Of a stretch of 64,000 bases of DNA, positions 36,704 through 47,654 are shown piece after piece. The position numbers were made by a program, and so were the translations under genes. The stretch is from Triplophysa rosa. Lineage: Eukaryota > Chordata > Actinopteri > Cypriniformes > Nemacheilidae. The notes under the pieces were generated by a model, which was not told where the DNA came from, did not search any database, and saw only the letters and a program-made list of their open reading frames with translations. Each line of letters begins with the position of its first letter. Position 1 is the stretch's first letter. The DNA is taken from contig NC_079908.1 of NCBI RefSeq assembly GCF_024868665.1, forward strand, positions 4,857,152 through 4,921,151, written 5' to 3'.

Positions 36704-36942
36704 GGGGCAGTTTCCCGGACAGGGATTACCTTAATCCAGGACTAGGCCTTAGTTAAATTAGGATATTCAAATTGTTTTTAAAAACATACTTTACAAAAAA
36801 ACATTACATTGTGCATTTTGAGACAAACCAATCGCAGTGATATATTTTAATATATGTCAGCGGAGGTTGTTTTTAATCAAGACAACTCTAACATTTAAGT
36901 AAGTCTGAGACTAGGCCTAAACCCTGTCCGGGAAACCGCCCC
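36704..36942. mobile_element. MITE with GTTTCCCGGACAGGG inverted ends, copy 2
   Basis: Duplicate of 28190-28428, with both inverted ends intact. Confidence 0.8.
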
Positions 36943-37374
36943 AAAGGTTTAAAAACTACTTCAGAAACCAGTTACAAAATAAGCCTTTTAGTGTTCAGAT
37001 AACCACAAAGATAGATGCTTACAACATTTAAACTATGATCACCAATAATCACCAACAGATCTTTGTATGGGATTCATAGTGAGAACACATTTCATTTCAC
37101 TCGTTTTAATAGGTTACAGCATTCACACTGAGAGTGTGAGTCATGTGGTGTTGAATGTGGCGTTGAACAGCTCATTAGCTGAAATGAACAAATTACATGT
37201 TCGGTAAGTATAAAATAACTTAAATAAATAAAGAATTGTATGTAATGCATAAAATTGAATGTACCATTTAGGCTGTGGCCACTGGGCTGGTTTTGGTAAA
37301 CAAATCTGGCAACCCTGTAGTAGTCTTCCAACAGACTATTTCACCTCTTGCAGTATTTCCAGCTTTCAATAAAT

Positions 37375-37928
37375 TTAAAGGGGTCATATGACAGGGCTAA
37401 AACGAATATTATCGTTTGTTTTAGATGTAATGCAATGTGTATACACGATTTAAGGTTAAAAAACGCTGTATTTTCCACATACATACTGTGCATGTTTTTA
37501 TCTCCTCTTTGCCCCGCCTCTCGATTTTTTACAAAGCTCATCGCTCTGAAAAGCGAGGTGTGCTATGATTGGCCAGTTAACCAGTGCGTAGTGATTGGTC
37601 GAATACTGCAAGCGTGTGACGGAAATGTGACGCCTCTTACCATATTTGGAACATCAGTTTCCAAAGCAATTGTACTGACAGGTACGCCCACTTTACTTGC
37701 ATGTACATTTGGGTGGTCTTAGTCAAATCATACCACGAACTGACGTAGATTTGTGGGGGTGTGGTTACACGAGGCGTTTCAGGCAGGTCTGGGTGAGCAT
37801 TCACTTTTAGATAGAATGCATCTTTTGTTCCCACACTTTAATTTTTGCAATTTTACGTGTCTAATACATGCATGGGCGACTTATAACACACCAGAAAAAC
37901 ACGTATTCGTGCCATATGACCCCTTTAA
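37375..37928 (+). mobile_element. TTAA-flanked MITE, family 1, copy d
   Basis: Duplicate of 28861-29414, with TTAA and both inverted ends intact. Confidence 0.88.
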
Positions 37929-39949
37929 CAAGGCGTATATTGCATATAGAAATAAAAAAAGTAAAATATTTGCTACAGTATGTGTGAGATTTAAACAATC
38001 ATTTAACTTGTCAGCAAGTCAAGCCAATTTTCACATCATAGCTTCCACGCAGCCTGGGAATCAAGCCTGTTTTACATTGTCAAAAAGCACTAGCAATGGT
38101 TGCCTTTGATAAATGTATAGCTATGCCTTTAAATGATCATTTTACCGGAATACCATCCTGCCAACAATGACAAAAATTATGCTTTCGATACAAGGGTTTA
38201 GAGTCCAATTTACTAGTTCTTGCATTAGGTAGCATTATATTTCTCTATTCACCAGTTTGTTCTTAAAGAAATCAACTCTGTGAGTTATCACTTCAGATTA
38301 ACCACTAGGCAGATGCAAAATCAGCAGGGAGGAGACAAATGAAGTTTGGTTGAGTTTCGATGGTCAGTAACTCTATCTGCCAAATTTCTTTTGTTTGTAT
38401 ACCAGCACAGTGGAAAATTACTGCTTCACAACATTGCCTCATGACGTTATTGAAAACTTTGAGATTGAGACCATTGGAGACCCATTTTTACAATACAGCA
38501 ACCAAATTAATATTTATTATATAACTTATAAACTAACAAACGAACTATAACTTTGATCTATCACCTTGTGCCGTGCACACTTGCATGGTATTAAACAGGG
38601 GCGTATCTAGGATATAAAACCATCAGGGCTGAGCCTAAAACATTAGGGGCTAATGTAGGGAATTTGGATTAGGTTGTAAGGGGTATTTGTTTCAAGGAAA
38701 ATATGCTTTGCATGAACGTTTTTATGCAATATATTATCAAACACAAAATAATCATATGTAACTTTATACATCTGACCCATTGTTTAGCTACTTGTGCTGT
38801 ATTTCATTCTCTTGTGGACTTTTCAAAGTTCTTTATGATTCTTTTATACATGTATTTTCCCTGTTCTTTTTTTGATGGTGGAATCATCACAGAGTATCTT
38901 TGTGACTTGACTTGAGCAAAAAAGCATATGGTAATGTTTGTAATACATTAGTTCTTTCACGTTTATGAGCTGGGCGATAATAATGCATGAAATTAACAGT
39001 CAGTCCCTTTAGGATTTCATCCAAGGATTTTTCCTTGTTTGTAAATTGTGTAAATATTTGTAATGTTTTTTTACAACTTTAATTACTTAAATACTAAAAG
39101 TATGTATATGAATAGAAATACTTAATAACTATAATTGATAATGCTTAACCTAATATAAATAAAAAATGAAAGGTTTTGAAGCAAATTTTTAAGAACAGCC
39201 AATGGCCTAATAACTGCTGGTGTGACTGAGCTGCTGGCACACCCGTTTCATACCGGCAGCGTATGCACCACCGCGCTGCCTGGGTAACTGTTACCACAGT
39301 ACAACAATGCAATTTCACATTACGTTATTTACATACATCAAGGAGCAAAATATCTTCCAGAACTTCATCAAAGCGCTTTTAAGTAGATTGCATAACTATG
39401 ATTTGTTATATCCACCTGTTTCATGCTCTTTTAGATCTGTGTAGTACAAGTTATAAATAAAAAGCCATCGTGCTTTGAAGGATACGAAGTCACTTAAGGG
39501 TTAACTCACCGTGACTGACTTGTGATGCGATCGCTTTTCTCTCACACATACGCAATATAAGCATATAACATGATGTCTATGTAGTTTTATCCGTTTTTTC
39601 AGAAGGTTATGATGACAGTGGGTTTCAGACAGCAACCTGACAGCATAATGCGATCGTTTTCCACTCCTTATGCAATATAAGCAACATCTAAGATATACTT
39701 GTATTATAAATCCTTTAAATGTGCTATTGTGATTTTGACTAAAAAAACTCCTGGCAAAAGTGTTTTTGAAACTCATGGCGACTGTTAAAAACACATTAGA
39801 CACCACTTATGTGCTTTAAAGGTAAAAGTGTAACTTTTTCCTGTCAATCCATGTGGATTTTGTCCGTAAAGAATGCACTGTCGCTTTAAATGAGCGTTAG
39901 CAGCGCAGCAAAAATAGACTCGGCGCCGAAATGATCGCTGCACTGCAGC
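37929..39949. other. intergenic, nothing recognised (copy 2)
   Basis: Same content as 29415-31438, with no supported gene. Confidence 0.45.
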
Positions 39950-39952
39950 TTA

Positions 39953-40905
39953 CCCCTAGTTCACACTGCACGCGTGAGCAGAGCAAGAGCAGCGCCGTCA
40001 GCGTAACTACATCATCACTGCACCTGCAGATTCGCGAGGGTATTCACACAGGAAGCGTTTGTATAGCGTGACCGCAGCTGCATCGAATGTGCAAGGTAAG
40101 CATGCCAACCACATAGCATACATTCGTTCCCTAAGTTTAAACATTTGTAAACGTGATACTCTTAAAATTCTGTTACCAAGGGTACAAGACCCATGTACAG
40201 TATATTGGTAAACAATATGGTCAAACAAAACAGATCACCATTATATAATTTTCTTACCATCTGCACAAATAGCAGAAGCTATTTCAACCCAGGCTTTTCC
40301 CTTTGAATATATGTCTTTGTAATATTTACTACAAGGATCATAAAGCATTTTGTGCTTCTCAACCTCAACGATCAGCCTTGTGTTGTCCATTGTGGTAAAA
40401 TAATGAGGTATGTGACACGATCACCTTTTATAACGAGCTCCTCGGAAAGCTGGCCACAAACTCAGGTTTGATTGGGTGCTGCTAGAGCCGCTTTCTGGCT
40501 AGTTAACTGCCGTGATTTTATAAACCATGCTTCCACCCAAACGGAATAATTAAAAACAAATGAAGGGGTACATCAAATATAAATGTTTTTTTTAACATAC
40601 TCCTAGTCTTGCAAAAAAACACACACAACAGGCTTGCTTATTCTGTGCATTCTGAGCACTTTTATTGTGCAACAATTTATATTTGTCCATCTAAAGTGTG
40701 CTGTCACTTTAACTGAGCTTGAGCTGCGCAGCAAAAATAGACTCGGCGCCGAAACCATCGCATCAGTGCTGCTCACGCGACGCTCCTGCTTGACGCTGAC
40801 GCGCTGCTCCTGCTCCCGGTATGAAAGCACTCATTTGATAACATGCACGCCGAAAAAAATACGCGCTGCTCTTGCTCTGCTCACGCGTGCAGTGTGAACT
40901 AGGGG
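39953..40905 (-). mobile_element. PIF/Harbinger element with MADF exon, TTA target duplication
   Basis: Inverted ends CCCCTAGTTCACACTGCACG and its complement GTGCAGTGTGAACTAGGGG are flanked by TTA on both sides (39950-39952 and 40906-40908). A 3-bp TWA duplication is the PIF/Harbinger signature. The 953-bp element keeps one coding exon of the accessory MADF/Myb-like protein on the minus strand and lacks the transposase. It is therefore a deletion derivative that would need help in trans. Confidence 0.85.
40258..40390 (-). CDS. MADF/Myb-like accessory protein of Harbinger, first exon only
   Basis: The exon reads MDNTRLIVEVEKHKMLYDPC...SKYYKDIYSKGKAWVEIASAI and ends CADG at a GT donor (ATG|GTAAG). 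The pattern LI.EVEKH..LYD...YKD...K..AW..IA is the MADF domain, the DNA-binding accessory protein encoded by Harbinger transposons beside the DDE nuclease. The second exon is not found in the element, so this is a relic, although the exon itself has no stop. Confidence 0.7.
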
Positions 40906-41005
40906 TTACGCGTCGCTTCTGCTTCCACCTGAATGCTCTCATCTGTTAACATGTGCGCCGAAAAAAATACGCTCTGCTTACGTGTGCAGTGTGAACTAGG
41001 GGTGA

Positions 41006-43002
41006 CCCTGGATTTCCACTGCACGCGTGTGCGGCACGTTACGGCTCCGGCAAGGTTTTGTTACGTCCTCCACGCGGTGCCAACTCACACCAGAAGCGGA
41101 TAAGAAGCGCAGCGGTAGGATTCGCGAGACCACGTGATTTGCCTGTCAGATTTTCTTTGGTTGCAAATTTAGTTTGGTTGCTGTTATTTTTTTGTCCTGA
41201 TTTTTGCCGTTCCACTATGGGTAAGTTAGCTAAATGGTTACTATTTTTTCCAGTTTAATTGTGTTTATTGTTGTGTTTATTACTATGTCCTACTTAAACA
41301 CACTTTAAGAATAATATTTTTGTAGTTGTTTTAGTCATTTAAAATACATCCTCAATTATCTTTATCTACATATCACATACAGTGCCTATGAGCAGGAGGA
41401 GAGCATTGGGGTTTGTTCTCCTACAGGAAAGACTACAAAGGGGCAGAAGGAGAAGGTATTGGGTGCATCCTCTCAACCAGCGAAGGAAAGAACAAGGACA
41501 TTTTTATCATCTTGTAGCTGAACTAAGGACAGCCAACGCCATCATCAGTATTTCAGAATGAACGCAGAGCAAATGGATGAACTTCTGTCCCTCATTGGCC
41601 CTGAACTGACCACACAGTCGACAAATTACAGAGCTGCTATAGAACCCAAGCAGAGACTGGCAGTTGGATTGAGGTAAAAGCATAATGTCACTGATAAAAA
41701 AAACGCTGACCATAAACTGAAGAAATACAAAATGGTTGGACAAACATCTTCATTTTTGTCTTTATTTTTAATAATAAACATAAAATGACCATTCAGCTTT
41801 CAAAAACAGCAAAGGTTCATATTTGGTTTTCGAACAAATATATGAAACAACCATTCAACTTAAAACAAAAAACAATCATCAAAAGTACCAATTGGCACAA
41901 ATTAACAAATAAACGGCACTTTAAATAAGTAAAAAATAAACTTTCACAATTCCCTGCTTGCCCCTAGCGAAAACCAGAGGTTGCTAGACGAGGCAGAGCA
42001 GCTGGGGAGACACATGGCACCAGTGAGACACATGGTAGTAAACAGGGCATCAACAGAGACCTGTAATGTAAGGGAGGTGTTCTGCACCTTCCTTAACTCT
42101 CCTGAAGGCAGTGTGCCTTGGCAGGATATGATGGTGTGATCCAAAAGAATAACTACAAAGCTTATTGCAGAGTGAAAGCAATTGTACATCAGCATTTGTA
42201 AGCAAGTTTTTTTATTTATTTTATATCGCTGATAAGTGATTATGGTCTGAAAGACAAGTACTTGTTGTGTTGGTGAAAAGGTGTTTTGGGGAAAAATGAT
42301 AAATAAAAAAAGCTTTTGTTTGGGAACTTTGGTGTGATTCTTAGCTATCAATTCCTTGGAAAAGAGGTCATGTCACTGCCAGCCATTCACATATGCATAA
42401 TAAAATAGAGACTGCAAGTCCAACCACCTTCCCAACAGTACACTGTATTTGAACAGCATTTACACTGGGCAACTGGTTCATAATCAAGTGAAGTTATGTT
42501 ATCTTCTATGAATTTCTATGAAATCCTTTATTTACATTACATAAACTAAACCTAATGTACACCTTATGCAGTTATATCTTACTATAGCAGATAATATACC
42601 ACAGGTCCTGTGTAAATGCAAGGTCACTGAGCATTTTAATGGGTTTTCAAGATGCACAAAAACTCACTGGTAACGGGATATTATAGTAGGCCTACTCACT
42701 TTCCACTCCAGCAATCAAACTCCAGGCCTTCTCCTTTGTGCACAGGGTGTTTATATTGAAATTGACATGATTTTGTGACTTTTCTTTTGTATGCCGTGCG
42801 GATTTGGACGCGGCGTCCGTCAAAAATAGACTAGGTGCCTATATTTAGCGAAGCGGCGCGGAGAGCCGCTTCTGGGACGCGGTTGTAACGTGCCGCGGAG
42901 CGTCTGGTGAAAACACAAGCATTGACTGAATGACCGCGATCAGTTCCGGTAGCCGCGTCGAAGCCGTAACGTGCCGCACACGCGTGCAGTGGAAATCCGG
43001 GG
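41006..43002 (+). mobile_element. second PIF/Harbinger element, decayed
   Basis: The left end GGATTTCCACTGCACGCGTG and the right end with its complement CACGCGTGCAGTGGAAATCC are inverted over about 40 bp (GTGCGGCACGTTACGGCT follows on the left). The interior keeps a piece of transposase (41388-41675). Flanks are TGA and TAA, so a 3-bp duplication is possible but not exact. Confidence 0.72.
41388..41675 (+). pseudogene. Harbinger transposase N-terminal fragment, frameshifted
   Basis: The first frame reads MSRRRALGFVLLQERLQ...RRRRYWVHPLNQRRKEQGHF and stops at TGA near 41560. A second frame then reads YFRMNAEQMDELLSLIGPEL followed by TNYRAAIEPKQRLAVGLR and a stop. Both halves are the conserved N-terminal part of HARBI1-like transposases. 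One frameshift separates them and the catalytic DDE region is deleted. Confidence 0.78.
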
Positions 43003-44140
43003 TAAGACTTGCGGTAAAACGCGGATCCAGCGATACACGTCCCAAAACATTTCTTCCCAAAAATGTTTGTTTACTTCATACCCGATTGTGTTAAAAAAAC
43101 TCGACGGACATTTTGACATTTTTTCCCGTTCAAGCAATAAGCCTGAAAGAAAATTCGCGCGCTGACGGGACGCATTTGCTCAAGGATGATGTTTTTTACA
43201 AGGAATACAAAACAGTATTGCTCCACTACGCTGTCATTATTATTGCTTCGCCCGGTCCTTGGCACTTATGTGAGGCAGCAGCCAGAAAGGTTCACACAGA
43301 CCACTCACTGACCTTACATGAGCGACAGGCAACATCTGTGCATATCCTCGTAAAAATAATGCATAACAAATTGATAAAATTCATTTTTTGCTATCTTTGC
43401 ATTGATTTTGATCAAGATTATGCTGCAATAGCAGAATCACGAAAAACTGTGCGGGCTATGTTGTGATATTCTGGATTTTTATATCATGAGTTATAGGTGT
43501 ACATTTTCGTCTGCGTGTACTCGCACACTAAAGTTAAGTTTCTTTGTCTTCTCCCAAAATGAAAGAAGATTTGTTTGTTTCTTGGCAAACGCCATTGCCG
43601 TTCTGTAGTCTTCTCTGCCCTCCCCTCACACTGTATATCTCATTTTGTCAAGCAGCTAAAGCCCCGAATAAATTGTGCTAGCGATGGTATTAAATGAGAA
43701 GAAGGTGTTCTCTCTCTCTCAGCACAATGGATTCCATGGTGTAAGTTTGTGGCTTCAACTTTATGCAGCGATGCGCAGACCAATCCGCTCCGTATGCTTT
43801 CAAATGACTCCCGCGCTTACTTCGATTTCATCCCATCGCGTGAAAATCGCGGTTGCCGTTTAAACTATGCGTTCAGTGCTCAAGTTCAACTGAACCATGC
43901 CCAAGCCACAAACAAAAAATGCTCCAAAGTCTTTGTAAATCAATTTAAAATCGAAATGAAATATAAAACAATTTTGTCATTTCAAACAAAAGACCTCAGG
44001 ACTTTTTTGCTATTTGTCCCTAATGCATTTACTTAAATAACAGCTTTTCATTTCCTGAAATTTGTTGTTGATTGTTTTCTTTTATGTACTGTGCGAAGTA
44101 CGTATATGCTTCACATATACAGTACTTGGGACTCAGGCTG
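43003..44140. other. intergenic, nothing recognised
   Basis: Mixed-composition sequence with several short open frames (43113-43466 and others) and no domain I recognise. Confidence 0.4.
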
Positions 44141-44149
44141 AATGAGGCG

Positions 44150-45960
44150 AGTGTATGGAGTTTATATAGACCCAAAACTCACGCGCATGGAATCCGCGCA
44201 TAATGACAACCACGCGTGGAAAGCTGCTCCGCGAGGTCGCATTTAAACTCCGCGAGGTATGGCGTTATTTTAATGACAAATGTCGCGAGCGCATTATTAC
44301 AAGGCGAGAGCGCATTCTTGTCATACGAGCGCGCGAATCTCTCCGCTCGCACGCCGATTTCCTTTGCTCATGCACAAAACTGGAAATTATACGCTGCTCT
44401 CTTATGAATTTTCTCTCCTCTCGCTCAGTGAGCGTGTACGCACTCAAAATGCATGCCGTGCGTCCACGAATCCTTTGGTACTCTTGCTCTCGAGAGGTCC
44501 TCCTGTGTGTTCCGGGCATTATAGGCTGTCAAAAGTAGTCAACCAATCAGGGATAGGCTTCCACGTTGGGCCAATGAAAACTCAACCTCTTACATGGCAT
44601 CTTATTGGTTGAAAGTGACTCGACGTATTCAACGAAGCAAGATGGATCCACCACGTTCTCAGGTAACAATATTAATATATTTGATGAAACATTATTAATC
44701 AAATGTATATTAGAAATGAACGGGGCATTAGGATGCTTTGTAGGCTACATATAAACATCCTAGTCAGTTTAACTACCATGTTATTCAGACAAAACAGGCG
44801 AACACCCTCAAGTCCTCATGCATGTCATACACTAAACATAGTATTGTCAAAATAGTACTAAATTGATTACCGAACAATTTAGATTGGTGTCTTAAGTTAG
44901 CTTTATTCTAAAATAATATTTACTACAAGTAACGGTACATATCAAAACAATAATAGCAGTGGAGTATGATCCGCCCAAGATGGCAGCGCAACATGCAACA
45001 TAGGGCATGACGTCAGCTTCACACTCTTTAATTATCATGGTGACGATTTTAGATTATTTTAGCATTTTATTTTATAGTAACAGATTTGGAATGCATTTGG
45101 AAAATCATATAATATTCTATACCTATTTGGTTATGCATTTAATGCATTTGCAGACAGACACTGTAAGTGTTCTGCATTCAGTGTTCCAGAAGTTCAGGGC
45201 ATAAAACTGAACTTCTATGCAATATACCAGACGCTCCCTTACCGTTCATTTATAATATACATTTGATTAATAATGTTGCATCAAATATATTAAAATTGTT
45301 ACCTGAGAACGTGGTGGATCTAGAGGCGTATTTAGACCCCCAGAGGTGCCCCCCATCCACCCACCTACCCACACGCAAGAATCCACTCATTAAACTTTTT
45401 TATAGGAATGAAACTCAGCAATTTACAATATACTATTTTACAAGAATTACACATTAACATGATACTTTTGTAGAAAAGAACACAAAAAACAAGTCTTTTC
45501 ACCAAGCATTTTTAACAATTAGGCCTACTGTATAGTTAAGAGGTCGCATTTTCATTGGCCCGCTGTGGAAGCCTATACCTGATTGGTTGACTACTTTTGA
45601 CAGCCTATAATGCCTGGAACACACAGGAGGACCTTTCGAGAGCAAGAGTACCAAAGGATTCGTGGACGCACGGCACGCATTTTGAGTGCGCACACGCTAA
45701 CTGAACGAGAGGAGAGAAAATTCATAAGAGAAAAGCGTATAATTGAAAGTGTGCGTCCAGTTTTGTGAATGAGCAAAGGAAATCGGCGTGCGAGCGGAGA
45801 TATTCGCGTGCTCGTATGACAAGAATGCGCTTTTGCCTTGTAATAATGCGCTCGCGACATTTGCCATTAAAATAACACCACATAATTATGCGCGTTTGCA
45901 TCGGGCGTGCGCACGCGGATTCCATGCGCGTGAGTTTTGGGTCTATATAAACTCCATACG
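44150..45960. repeat. long inverted repeat (foldback element), arms of about 500 bp
   Basis: The left arm starts at about 44155 (GAGTTTATATAGACCCAAAA) and runs to about 44680 (CCACGTTCTCAGGTAACAAT). The right arm carries the reverse complement from about 45290 to 45955. A spacer of about 600 bp separates them. The right arm has an extra segment at about 45325-45540, and the arms show many point differences, so they are not recent. The arms are GC-rich with repeated GCGCGAG/CTCGCGC words. No transposase is visible. Confidence 0.82.
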
Positions 45961-47480
45961 AGTGGCCGTTGTTTCTGCACAGACAGCGGACACGCCCCTA
46001 GCGTTTGAGAGCAAAGAACACTTCTCATTTTTTTCAAGATTTTGATAACTTATTTTATTTACTTAGCGGTTCTTATTCATATTTGGCTGAGTGGTTAATA
46101 ACACATTCTATGGCGTGACAAACTCAAAACACATGTTTAACATAGCTTAACTCTGACTTTAACTGTCCCTTACAGGTTGTCATATGAAGGTAAGGATGAC
46201 ATGCAAAGGAAGGTCAGGTGACTCTCCAGCAGAGTCTCATGATCAAATAAACTTCTGATAACGTTTGGTGCATTCCCAAAACTGGATAGGGCCTATACCG
46301 CCCTCTGATGGGTTTCTTGGAATTATGAAGAATGGAACATATCAACTCAGTCTCTGCTTGAACTCAACTCTACCTATGCTTGAGACACCAAACGTCCTTG
46401 TTACAGCACATACTACACATACATACACATATAAACAAACATTACAGACTTTGTACTCTTTTGAACCAGGAAATGCAAATATTTGGCTACTTGAACTGTA
46501 CAGTATCTTTACCAGACTTTCTGCTGCATGTTATCCTCTCCAAACCTCTTTCTCTTGCGCCACCTAGAGGCCATTTTTCTTTAAAAATAACTAAGAGTTG
46601 CTGTAGGAAGGAGGAAGAGACCACGACCATGCAGAGGTGAACTGCATGACATACTGTATGCTTTGTAAACCAATCTTGAGAAAACAGGTAAGAACTGTCT
46701 TAAGAAGTTTTTTTCACGAATACAAAATATTCCTAACTTTTTTCTTCAATTCGAATTTAAGAAAATAAATAGGGCAGTGAAGCAGAATTTTCTTAAGAAT
46801 GTTTTGTGAATCCAGCCCCTGGAGACTGCGGGGCATCAAAATGTGTGTGAAACCAGAGAAACACTGACTGAGCATCTTGCGTATCATTTTCTTTCTGCTG
46901 GTTTTGAGTTGTTCTGCCGTTTCTTAGTGTTTTTTTTTGTTTCTACTGTTTCCCTTTTTAAAGATTAACTATTACAATGTCCTTAAAATGACATTTCATG
47001 CAGTGTGTAATGTTGCTGTGTGTGAATGTAAGCTGTCTGTCAAGTTGTAAAGACGAAAGTGAACGAATAACAAAGTTATTGTCTTGACTCTGAATCACGC
47101 GAACGGGTCATCTGTCGTTCTAATTTCAGTTCCGGGTCAGCGGGTCAGATTTGCGTCACTCCGTGTAATGCCCGCCTATGTTCCATTTGGGACACTGCAC
47201 GCAGTAGACCATCTGACCAATCAGATCAGAGTAGGCTGACAGAAAGGATGGAATTAGTCAGATGAATCGCCGAACAAATCATTTGAGAGTCAGTTAAAAA
47301 GTGAGGTAATAATAGCTGCCTATTATTAGACGTATGGATGTACGTAAACTTGCACAAGCACAATTGAGCTAATTAGCCTATTTGTTTGCTTTTTAAATTG
47401 ATTAAATATGGGACAAGTTGCTTCCTGTATTGATGTGAAATGGGATGCATAATTTCTTCCAGTATGAATCCCAGCCTTAG
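45961..47480. other. intergenic, nothing recognised
   Basis: AT-rich sequence with short open frames only; no recognised domain or repeat ends. Confidence 0.4.
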
Positions 47481-47489
47481 GTTTCATGT

Positions 47490-47652
47490 GTAGCAGCTCA
47501 ATGTGCAGCTCTTAGGGATTCACTCAGAAAGATGTCCTATATTTCTGTCTGCTTGAAACGATTTGCAAGTCTTCTCATTGCAAGACTTCTGAGTGCCAGA
47601 AGTGAATAATTCCACTTCTACTGTATTCTGAGTATATACAGTATATACTTGT
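47490..47652 (-). pseudogene. il4/13 pseudogene 2, exon 2/exon 1 remnant
   Basis: On the minus strand, GGACATCTTTCTGAGTGA followed by GAGCTGCACATTGAGCTGCT is a decayed exon 2 (compare EEFFLNDL...). Only fragments of exon 1 and its 5' UTR remain (GACTTGCAAATCG and the AGAAGTGGAATTATTCACTT word). The matching upstream flank continues only at 51480, after two Tc1-type elements. Exons 3 and 4 are absent. Confidence 0.65.
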
Positions 47653-47654
47653 AT

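Larger units (their letters stand above)
32357..40238. repeat. segmental duplication, copy 2 (7.9 kb)
   Basis: Second copy of 23093-31724, lacking the 790-bp segment at 25236-26025. Its left edge lies inside the Kolobok element. Its right edge runs on without a break into the rest of the Harbinger element. Confidence 0.95.
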
